A stretch of DNA of 64,000 bases, taken from the NCBI GenBank assembly GCA_021166775.1, contig JAJPEQ010000004.1, positions 345,069 through 409,068 of the forward strand, in the 5' to 3' direction. The translations under genes were made by a program, and so were the position numbers. How positions within the stretch are numbered: position 1 is the stretch's first letter; each line of letters opens with the position of its first letter. Source of the DNA: Comamonas sp. Lineage in GTDB: Bacteria > Pseudomonadota > Gammaproteobacteria > Burkholderiales > Burkholderiaceae_C. The notes under the pieces are model-generated. The model worked only from the letters and a program-made list of their open reading frames with translations, had not been told where the DNA came from and searched no databases. This document shows, in pieces, positions 1 through 6,474 of the stretch.

Positions 1-473
1 GCAAGACACCGAGCGCCGCCCCGCCGCCCCCGCAGGGCGTGGTGCACCAGGCCGTGCGCTTCACGGCGCCGAGCGCCGAGGCCGCGCGCAAGGAATGGTT
101 CATCGCGGGGACGCAGCAGGCGCGGTTTGCCATCAAAACAGGAGCTGCAAGCGCTTATGGGGCAAGCGTTGAGGCCGAAAACCAATCTGAAACCCATGGC
201 GAGGGCGGCGCGCCGCGCGCCCGCATCCTCGCGCCCGCGCCGCACACGGTGCTGGCGCTGGACCCGGACATTCCGCCCGAGCACCAGCGCGTGTGGTTCG
301 AAGCCGCGGGCGGCAAGGCCCTGGCCTGGCGCATCGATGGCAGGCGCGTGGGGCAGGGCGCGCGCGTGGCGTGGTTGCCCTGGCCGGGGCGCCATACCGT
401 GGAGCTCGTCGATGCGGCGGGGCGGCGGCTCGATGCGGTGCGCATCGAGGTGCGCGGGGCGGGCGTCAGGTGA
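1..473 (+). CDS. pbpC: Penicillin-binding protein 1C, C-terminal part
   Basis: This is the 3' end of a gene that begins before the window. It reads open from base 3 and stops at TGA 471-473. The segment EWFIAGTQQ followed by ARILAPAPHTVLALDPDIPP and WLPWPGRHTVELVD is typical of the C-terminal BiPBP_C domain of periplasmic PBP1C, a bifunctional glycosyltransferase/transpeptidase that polymerises peptidoglycan. The catalytic domains lie outside the window. Between FAI and RARIL there is an insert of about 22 residues encoded by a short palindromic repeat (133-182) read in frame. Confidence 0.8.
   Translation, partial: KTPSAAPPPPQGVVHQAVRFTAPSAEAARKEWFIAGTQQARFAIKTGAASAYGASVEAENQSETHGEGGAPRARILAPAPHTVLALDPDIPPEHQRVWFEAAGGKALAWRIDGRRVGQGARVAWLPWPGRHTVELVDAAGRRLDAVRIEVRGAGVR
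133..182 (+). repeat. Comamonadaceae-type palindromic repeat, copy A (inside pbpC)
   Basis: The core GGAGCTGCAAGCGCTT is followed by GGCAAGCGTTGAGGCC and GAAAA. It matches the other five copies in this window in the order AGCTG, GCGCTT, CAAGCG, GAGGCCGA. It can fold on AGCGCTT/CAAGCG-type complementarity. It is translated in frame as part of pbpC, in a linker between conserved blocks. Confidence 0.65.
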
Positions 474-521
474 TCCCCAAGTGATCCTATAGTGAGGGCT
501 GCTTGATGCAAGGTGCATGCC

Positions 522-2033
522 ATGAACATTTCCAGCTTGCTGCGGCGCAGCGCGCAGCTCTTTCCTGATCGCCCCGCCCTGCTGCACGGCGCGCGGGTGC
601 TGCACGACTACCGTCAGCTCGCGGCCCGCGTGGCGGCGCTCGCGGCCTTTTTGCGCGAACGCTGCGCCGTGGCGCCTGGCGATCGCGTGGCGATCTACAG
701 CGCCAATGGCCCGCAATATCTTGAGGCGCAGCACGCGATCCACTGGTGCGGCGCCGTCACCGTGCCCGTGAACTACAAGCTGCACGCGCGGGAACTGGCC
801 TACGTGCTGCAGGACAGCGGCGCGCGCGTACTCTGCACCTCGCCCACGCTGCACGACGCGGCGCGCCAGGCCTGCGCGGCGGGCGAGCGCGTGCTGGTGC
901 TCGGCAGCGCCGAGTGGGAGCAGGCGGCGCACGGCACCCCCATGGCCCTGCACGACGCCGCGCCCGAGGACGTGGCCTGGCTGTTCTACACCTCGGGCAC
1001 CACCGGCCGGCCCAAGGGCGTGATGCTCACGCAGCGCAACCTGCTGGCGATGACCATGGCCTACTTCACCGACGTGGACGAGGTCGCGGCCGGCGACGCG
1101 ATGGTCTACGCCGCACCCATGTCGCACGGCGCCGGGCTGTACAACTACGCGCACCTGCTGCGCGGCGCGCGCCACGTGGTGCCCGAGTCGGGCGGGTTCG
1201 ACCCGGCGGAACTGGCTGACCTGGCCGCGCGCGTCGGCCACCTCACGCTCTTCGCCGCGCCCACCATGGTGCACCGGCTGGTCGCGCACCTGGAACGCAC
1301 GGGCGGCAACGGCGATGGCTTCAAGACCATCGTCTACGGCGGCGGGCCGATGTACGTCGAAGACCTGCGCCGGGCCATGGACGTGATGGGGCAGAAGTTC
1401 GTGCAGATCTACGGCCAGGGCGAATCACCGATGACCATCACCGCGCTGGCGCGCGAGCACCTGGCCGCCAGCGATCACCCGCGCTGGCGCGAGCGCATCG
1501 CCTCCGTTGGCGTGGCGCACGCCTGCGTGCAGGTGCGCGTGGCCGACGCCGACGACCGCGACCTGCCCATGGGCGAGATGGGCGAGGTGCTGGTGCGCGG
1601 CGACACCGTGATGGCCGGCTATTGGAACAACCCCGAGGCCACGGCGCGGACCCTGCGCGGCGGCTGGCTGCACACCGGCGACATCGGCAGCCTGGACGCC
1701 GACGGCTTCCTGACCCTGCGCGACCGCAGCAAGGACGTGATCATCTCGGGCGGCTCCAACATCTACCCGCGCGAGGTCGAGGAGGTATTGCTCACGCACC
1801 CGCGCGTGAGCGAGGTGGCGGTGGTGGGCGAGCGCGATGCCGACTGGGGCGAGATCGTCGTCGCCTTCCTCGTCGCCGACGGCGAGCCCGTGCCCGATGC
1901 CGAGCTGGACGCGCTGTGCCTCGCGCACATCGCGCGCTTCAAGCGCCCGAAGCACTACCGCTGGCTGCCCAGCCTGCCCAAGAACGCCTACGGCAAGGTG
2001 CTCAAGACCGAGTTGCGGGCGAAGATAGGGTAG
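522..2033 (+). CDS. Acyl-CoA synthetase (AMP-binding family)
   Basis: A class I adenylate-forming enzyme of about 503 residues that activates a carboxylic acid with ATP and joins it to CoA. Visible motifs are the P-loop YTSGTTGRPKG, the A5-like YGQGESPMT, the A7/A8 region GGWLHTGDIGSLDADGF and RSKDVIISGGSNIYPREVEE, and the catalytic lysine near the end in KNAYGKVLK. This is the fatty-acyl/aryl-CoA ligase layout; the substrate cannot be read from the sequence. I start it at ATG 522 because AAGG lies 8 bases upstream; a GTG at 513 is in frame but has no such site. It stands alone and is followed by the accessory island. Confidence 0.87.
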   Translation: MNISSLLRRSAQLFPDRPALLHGARVLHDYRQLAARVAALAAFLRERCAVAPGDRVAIYSANGPQYLEAQHAIHWCGAVTVPVNYKLHARELAYVLQDSGARVLCTSPTLHDAARQACAAGERVLVLGSAEWEQAAHGTPMALHDAAPEDVAWLFYTSGTTGRPKGVMLTQRNLLAMTMAYFTDVDEVAAGDAMVYAAPMSHGAGLYNYAHLLRGARHVVPESGGFDPAELADLAARVGHLTLFAAPTMVHRLVAHLERTGGNGDGFKTIVYGGGPMYVEDLRRAMDVMGQKFVQIYGQGESPMTITALAREHLAASDHPRWRERIASVGVAHACVQVRVADADDRDLPMGEMGEVLVRGDTVMAGYWNNPEATARTLRGGWLHTGDIGSLDADGFLTLRDRSKDVIISGGSNIYPREVEEVLLTHPRVSEVAVVGERDADWGEIVVAFLVADGEPVPDAELDALCLAHIARFKRPKHYRWLPSLPKNAYGKVLKTELRAKIG

Positions 2034-2078
2034 GGGGAAGGGCGCGTCTTTTGTACTTTGTAGTCTTGTGTGGGGTGC

Positions 2079-2139
2079 GGCGGCTATCAGCCAGTTGCTG
2101 CCGTTCACTGTCGCAGTCTGAGCGACAGCAGAAGGCTGA
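2079..2139. other. Structured intergenic segment with nested inverted repeats
   Basis: The 273-base gap 2034-2306 has no gene. It holds a perfect 7-base stem CTGTCGC (2108-2114) / GCGACAG (2122-2128) with a 7-base loop, enclosed by TCAGCC (2087-2092) / GGCTGA (2134-2139). The reverse complement of 2079-2106 resembles 4817-4844 at the other end of the island (first 11 bases GAACGGCAGCA identical). It may be a degenerate dispersed repeat or the remains of a structured RNA; nothing here decides between them. Confidence 0.4.
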
Positions 2140-2306
2140 TGGCGGTCGTTCGATTCCTTGGAGCCAATGGCCGCTCCGGTCCATACTGGTCATCGAGCAG
2201 TCCCCTTGCTGGGTGAACGCTTCGCCACCCAATAAGCGCCCCAGCTCGTGAAATTTACTGATCGCCGCTGCGGCCGTCGGTAATCCTGTTCATCGAAAAT
2301 CGTCAG

Positions 2307-2945
2307 ATGGCAAAGTTGAAGTCAGAGCGGCATCACTGGTGGCCCGTGTGCGTGGCTCGTCACTGGGCTGGGGAGGATGGCAAGACCGGTTGGCTCAAAC
2401 CCGATGGGAGTACCACGCGGATTCCTCCGGCTAGGCTGGACGTCATAGGCAACGGGCACCACATCAAGTTGGGGCGCAACGATGAGGACGCGGTTTGGGA
2501 CCAGAGCTTCGAGCGCGTGTTCGACAGGGCGGACCAAGCTTTCCCAGACCTGATCAGTTGGCTGGAAGCCCTGGAGCGCAGGCCCGTCCGTGGCGTACAG
2601 GAATTACGTCAGCGCTTCATCGCTCACCCCTGCACCGCCGCCGAGTTGGCGCGCATGACCGAATGCGCCGTTTCTCTGGCGGTGCGTGGACCTATGAACC
2701 GGGAGGCGTCCGTCGCCTTGGCTGAGAATCTCCGAGGGCCCTTTCCAACGTCGGAGCGCAACGCCCTGGTTGGCTTCAACATGCGGAACTCCCACCGACT
2801 GATCGCCGACAGCATCGCGTCGCGCGGTAAGTTCGTGGCCGTGTACTCGCAGGGCAGGAGTTCGTCTTCGGCGACGGCTTCTTCCATAACGTCAAGAACG
2901 CCCCGTGGTCGTCCAAGCTCTTCGTGCCGATCACGCCGCACTTAG
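2307..2945 (+). pseudogene. DUF4238-like protein, frameshifted
   Basis: The N-terminus KSERHHWWPVCVARHW, with a following GHH and a DG turn, looks like the HHxxP start of DUF4238-type proteins, a family without settled function. The first ~180 residues look coherent up to GKFVAVYSQ. From about 2850 the reading frame then gives Ser/Arg-rich nonsense until a stop at 2945. One frame over, the same DNA gives EFVFGDGFFHNVKNAP and LFVPITPHLDY, which suits the C-terminal 'PLTP' block of DUF4238 proteins. A one-base deletion in the GGGCAGG stretch near 2850-2856 would explain it. The shifted frame soon loses its meaning before the IS at 3112, so the gene is probably dead, unless the shift is a sequencing error. 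Confidence 0.5.
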
Positions 2946-3111
2946 ACTACACCGCTCGGACGCGCGTCGGCAACCGACAGCATGGAGTCGCTCGCATGAG
3001 GGCATCCTCGCGATCAAATTCTGTCGCTTTTATCGCACCAAGCTCCTGCTCGGGGAGGAAAAGCATGGCGACACGCATACCGTGGCGGAAAGACACTAGC
3101 CTGGGGCGCAT

Positions 3112-3138
3112 TGAATCGCCCCGGTTTTTGAGGAGGCT
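3112..3138 (+). repeat. IS left terminal inverted repeat
   Basis: A 27-base terminal repeat that pairs with 4406-4432 with few mismatches. It has the TGA terminus common in IS3-family elements. Confidence 0.85.
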
Positions 3139-3161
3139 CAACACTCTGAGAGGATTGAGCC

Positions 3162-3485
3162 ATGAAGAAGACGAACAAGTTCTCGACCGAGGTGCGTGAG
3201 CGCGCAGTGAGAATGGTGCAGGAGCAGCGCGGGGAGTACCCATCCCTGTGGGCTGCCATCGAATCCATTGCCCCCAAGATTGGCTGCGTGCCGCAGACCC
3301 TGAACGAGTGGGTCAAGCGTGCCGAAGTCGATGCAGGCACGCGAGAAGGCGTCACCACAGCCGAAGCCCAGCGGGTCAAGGAGCTGGAGCGCGAGGTCAA
3401 AGAATTGCGCCGAGCCAACGAGATTTTGAAGCTGGCCAGCGCGTTTTTCGCCCAGGCGGAGCTCGACCGCCGGCTCAAGTCTTGA
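3162..3485 (+). CDS. IS3-family transposase OrfA
   Basis: A 107-residue DNA-binding subunit. It has an N-terminal helix-turn-helix ([13 protein letters not shown] ... [16 protein letters not shown]) and a C-terminal leucine-zipper-like coiled coil ([21 protein letters not shown]) typical of OrfA. The start is ATG 3162 with GAGGATTGAG upstream. In the family a -1 frameshift fuses OrfA to OrfB; the T5C run at 3444-3449 is the visible candidate slip site, not a textbook heptamer. The stop TGA 3483-3485 overlaps the likely orfB start. Confidence 0.9.
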   Translation: MKKTNKFSTEVRERAVRMVQEQRGEYPSLWAAIESIAPKIGCVPQTLNEWVKRAEVDAGTREGVTTAEAQRVKELEREVKELRRANEILKLASAFFAQAELDRRLKS

Positions 3486-4393
3486 GGGCCTTTATCGACC
3501 AGCAGCGCAATGCTTTCGGGGTCGAGCCGCTCTGCAAGGTCTTGCAGGTTGCCCCGTCAGCGTATCGGCGCCACGCCGCGCTGGTGCGCGAGCCTCACAA
3601 ACGCTGCGCCAGAGCGAAACGCGACGAATTGCTGATGCCGCAGATTCAACGAGTCTGGCAGGCCAACATGCAGGTTTATGGCGCCGACAAGGTATGGCGA
3701 CAACTAGCGCGCGAAGGCGTGACCGTGGCCCGCTGCACGGTAGAGCGTCTGATGCGCAGCATGGGCCTGCGCGGTGTGATGCGTGGAAGGGTGGTGCGCA
3801 CTACGGTCGGCGATGCAAGAGCGCTATGCCCGCTGGACCGGGTCAACCGGCAGTTCCGGGCCGAGAGGCCGAACCAGTTGTGGGTGAGCGACTTCACTTA
3901 CGTTTCGACTTGGCAAGGCTGGCTGTACGTAGCCTTCGTCATCGACGTGTTTGCCAGGCGCATCGTTGGGTGGCGGGTGAGCAGTTCAATGCGCACGGAC
4001 TTTGTTCTCGACGCCCTGGAGCAAGCCCTCTATGCCCGTCAGCCTGAGCGCGATGGCAGTTTGGTTTGTCACTCCGATAGAGGCTCGCAATACGTCAGCA
4101 TTCGCTACACCGAGCGACTGGCGGAAGCTGGCATCGAGCCTTCGGTAGGCAGCAAGGGCGACAGCTACGACAACGCCCTGGCCGAGACCATCAACGGCCT
4201 GTACAAGGCCGAACTGATTCACCGCCGGGCTCCATGGAAAACCAAAGAAGCAGTCGAGTTCGCCACGCTCGAATGGGTATCGTGGTTCAACCACCATCGC
4301 CTGCTCGAGCCCATCGGGTACATCCCGCCTGCCGAGGCTGAGGCAAACTACTATCGGCAACTTGCCAATCAGGCCACTGCTGTGGTGACCTGA
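3482..4393 (+). CDS. IS3-family transposase OrfB (DDE integrase domain)
   Basis: The catalytic part of the transposase, about 303 residues if started at TTG 3482, which overlaps the orfA stop (TTGA). It has an N-terminal HTH_21 region ([14 protein letters not shown]) and then an rve integrase core. The catalytic acidic residues are visible as D in WVSDFTYV, D in CHSDRGSQY and E in NALAETING. The frame is open from 3248, so a frameshifted OrfAB fusion is possible. It is intact, so the element may still be active. Confidence 0.9.
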   Translation: MRAFIDQQRNAFGVEPLCKVLQVAPSAYRRHAALVREPHKRCARAKRDELLMPQIQRVWQANMQVYGADKVWRQLAREGVTVARCTVERLMRSMGLRGVMRGRVVRTTVGDARALCPLDRVNRQFRAERPNQLWVSDFTYVSTWQGWLYVAFVIDVFARRIVGWRVSSSMRTDFVLDALEQALYARQPERDGSLVCHSDRGSQYVSIRYTERLAEAGIEPSVGSKGDSYDNALAETINGLYKAELIHRRAPWKTKEAVEFATLEWVSWFNHHRLLEPIGYIPPAEAEANYYRQLANQATAVVT

Positions 4394-4405
4394 CTTAAAC
4401 CAAAC

Positions 4406-4432
4406 AGCCTCCTTGAAACCCGGGGCGGTTCA
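4406..4432 (-). repeat. IS right terminal inverted repeat
   Basis: A 27-base repeat complementary to 3112-3138. The DNA directly to its right begins the reverse transcriptase remnant. Confidence 0.85.
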
Positions 4433-4685
4433 AACGGAGTTGTTTGCCATCTTCAGCTCTGGACCATGGCGCCTTTCTGAACGGAAGACCAGATTAGATA
4501 AGTTGCCCAATAGGCTCAAGGTACATGGGCTCTTGGTCCACGGGGAACGAGCGCGGCTGACTAAGGGCTACCGGAACAGGTTGCGTGCCTATGACCATTT
4601 GGAGAGGACGAAGGGTGAAGATGTCGAAGACGCCGATGTCATTCGAGGCCACCTGAGCTACGGGAAGTTTGTCGAGTCGCTCTGA
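4433..4685 (+). pseudogene. Retron-like reverse transcriptase, C-terminal fragment
   Basis: The frame running out of the IS reads WRLSERKTR, then NRLKVHGLLVHG, then YRNRLRAYDHL and IRGHLSYGKFVESL, ending at TGA 4683-4685. This order (a KT motif, R..V.GL.V, R..lRA..H, GhlsY..fV) is what retron and related reverse transcriptases carry after the palm domain, through the last RT block and the thumb. The palm with the YADD-type active site is missing: the coding sequence starts exactly at the IS end and nothing RT-like lies left of the IS. So the gene lost its 5' part with or after the insertion and cannot be active. The match is by motif pattern from memory, not by search. Confidence 0.6.
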
Positions 4686-4903
4686 GATGTGTGCACGATG
4701 CGCTGGTTTGCGGGCTCGAACATTTGATTGACCGGATTGTGGCGGTCAGCGTGAATTTGTCTGCGGCTGCCGAGGGACTGGAAACGATGCAACGCAGGCG
4801 TTCGCCGATGCTGCTCGAACGGCAGCAGTGGGTCGGAATCCGCCATTGCAATCTCCTATTTACTACGGAGCGCAGATAACTCGGCAGAACCATCGCTGCA
4901 TCG
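4686..4903. other. Intergenic region, right end of the accessory island
   Basis: No gene is supported here. It holds a small stem TGACCG (4729-4734) / CGGTCA (4743-4748) and a segment around 4817-4844 (GAACGGCAGCA...) that resembles, in inverted orientation, the sequence at 2079-2106 at the other end of the island. Confidence 0.4.
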
Positions 4904-6301
4904 TCACGCATGCTCCGCCGCAGAGGACAGCCGCCACGCATGCTCCGCGCAAACCGCCCGAAACCCCGCGCTGATGCACCCATCCCCCGCCGCCGCCTGC
5001 CAGAAATCGCGCGCCACCTCCCACGCCGCATGCCACACCGCCCGTTGCTGTGGCAGCGGCAGAGGCGGCTCGAACGCCCGCACCGGCACCTCGCCGCCCG
5101 GCAGCGGCGCGTGCAGCATGGGCAGCATGTCGTAGGCCGGGGCCAGCGTCAGGTGGCCCTGCACGGGGCGCAGGGCGAGGTTGCCCAAGTGCATGTCGGT
5201 GTTGGCGATCAGGCGGCCGAACCACCACAGGTGGGCGATGCGCTGGGCGTCCTCCGGCGCCAGCCAATCTTGCGCCACAAGGCGCGCGGCCAGCACTGTC
5301 CAGTCGCGCGAGGCGTCGCCCAGCACGGCGGCGTTGGCGGTTTCCATGCTGCACAGCGGGCTGCGGCCGTGTTCGCCGTGGCGATCGAACCGCTCTACCT
5401 CCAGAAAGGTGCGCCCGCCGTGCTGCAGGATGCGGCTGGTGGCTACCTGCACACCGGGCAGGCGCGCGGCGTGCTCCAGCGCCAGGTGTTCGCACACCAG
5501 CAGGTCCGACCAGCGCTGCACGGTGGGCGATGCGGCGTTGGCGCCCGAGAACTTGACCAGCACGTGCGGCGTGCCGCTGGCCGTGCCGGGGGGCGGGCTG
5601 CGGCGCGCGGCGAACTTGGGGAATTCACCCGCCGCGCTGGAACCCGGTACGCCGCTGGCAACGGCCTCATCGGCCAGTCGGGCGTAGGCGGCGGCGGTGG
5701 CTTCGGGGGCGATCGGCGGGGGCAGCGCTTGACGCTGGGCCTGCCACAGCGCATAGGCATCGTCGCCGACGATCCAGTTGCCGCTGGTGTCGCTGCCGCG
5801 CAGCGAGAGGACGTGCAGCACGTCGTCATCGCTCCAGGCCTGCGGATCGGGCGCCACGCCCAAGGCACGGTGTTCGGCGCGGGCGAACAGGCGACCCATG
5901 TAGCCCTGCGGACGCATGTCGTACAGCGGATAGGGCAGGCCGGGCCACCAGCCGTCGCGCGCCTCGTCGGGCACGGGCCAGCCGCTACGGGTCAACGGCA
6001 TCCAGCAGCCGTCGCCTTGCAGCGGGGCCAGCGGCGCCAGCAGTTCGGCCTGGCCTTCGGGGGTGATGGCGTACACCGGCAGGTCGGCCAGCAGGCCCCG
6101 GCCCGCATGCAGCGGGCGGCGCAGCGCGTAGCGCGCGCGCCGGGCCTTGCCTGCGCCCACCAGCTCACCGGGCGGCAGGCGCCGCAGCAGGCGGTGCAGC
6201 GTGGGCACGCTCACGCCCAGCGCGCCGGCCAGGTCGGCGGCGGCAGCCGGGGCGCGCACGGCGAGGGCGGTACGCAGTCGGTGGAGGTCGTCTGCAGGCA
6301 T
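4904..6301 (-). CDS. yjjJ: HipA-family Ser/Thr kinase toxin, YjjJ/HipH type
   Basis: A 465-residue protein. The N-terminal ~60 residues form a helix-turn-helix (LAGALGVSVPTLHRLLRRL) followed by a HipA-like kinase fold. Kinase marks: a Gly/Ser loop GSSAAGEFPKF, the lysine in HVLVKFSG, EVERFDR, the catalytic loop IANTDMHLGN and the metal-binding APAYDMLPM. E. coli YjjJ (HipH) has this same one-gene plan, with HTH and kinase in one chain and no separate HipB. Here too there is no HipB-like partner. The start is ATG 6301-6299; upstream lies AT-rich DNA with three copies of a decamer that could be its operator. The substrate and any toxicity are not readable from the sequence. Confidence 0.85.
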   Translation of the reverse strand: MPADDLHRLRTALAVRAPAAAADLAGALGVSVPTLHRLLRRLPPGELVGAGKARRARYALRRPLHAGRGLLADLPVYAITPEGQAELLAPLAPLQGDGCWMPLTRSGWPVPDEARDGWWPGLPYPLYDMRPQGYMGRLFARAEHRALGVAPDPQAWSDDDVLHVLSLRGSDTSGNWIVGDDAYALWQAQRQALPPPIAPEATAAAYARLADEAVASGVPGSSAAGEFPKFAARRSPPPGTASGTPHVLVKFSGANAASPTVQRWSDLLVCEHLALEHAARLPGVQVATSRILQHGGRTFLEVERFDRHGEHGRSPLCSMETANAAVLGDASRDWTVLAARLVAQDWLAPEDAQRIAHLWWFGRLIANTDMHLGNLALRPVQGHLTLAPAYDMLPMLHAPLPGGEVPVRAFEPPLPLPQQRAVWHAAWEVARDFWQAAAGDGCISAGFRAVCAEHAWRLSSAAEHA

Positions 6302-6304
6302 GAA

Positions 6305-6391
6305 TGAGAAGATTGTTGAGAAGATTTATAACTTGAAAATTATGATGAATCAATCACTTGTTCACGATAAAACGTGAGTAATGAGAAGATT
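6305..6391. promoter_or_regulatory. Three TGAGAAGATT repeats upstream of the HipA-like gene
   Basis: TGAGAAGATT occurs at 6305-6314, 6317-6326 and 6382-6391, all on the plus strand, within strikingly AT-rich DNA just before the kinase gene start. A 5-base inverted repeat TCACG/CGTGA lies between them (about 6362-6377). This is a good candidate for an operator bound by the HTH of the kinase protein itself and for its promoter region. It also lies downstream of the stop of the PAS-GGDEF-EAL gene. Confidence 0.5.
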
Positions 6392-6474
6392 CATGGAAGA
6401 TGTGCTAGGCATGGGCTACGCTGCCCCGCCATGCTCCATGGGTGTGGCACAGTGGCTGCCTGCCCGCTTGCTCG

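Larger units (their letters stand above)
3112..4432 (+). mobile_element. IS3-family insertion sequence (IS51/IS3411-like)
   Basis: A complete 1321-base element bounded by 27-base imperfect inverted repeats: 3112-3138 (starts TGAATCGCCCCGG, ends GAGGAGGCT) and 4406-4432 (complement starts TGAACCGCCCCGG, ends AAGGAGGCT). Inside are two overlapping frames, orfA and orfB, of the IS3 type. The flanks ...GGCGCAT and AACGGAG... share no direct repeat, so no target duplication is visible. This suggests a deletion or rearrangement next to the element after insertion. Both ends abut gene fragments. Confidence 0.9.

Noticed and set aside
2034..2306. A retron msr/msd RNA in the gap before the DUF4238-like gene
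   Set aside because: Hairpins are present, but no clear a1/a2 inverted repeat or priming guanosine could be placed, and the RT remnant lies more than 2 kb away beyond the IS.
4910..6307. A 465-codon frame opposite the HipA-like kinase gene
   Set aside because: Same length as the real gene, low-complexity product with no motif; the minus-strand frame has all kinase motifs.
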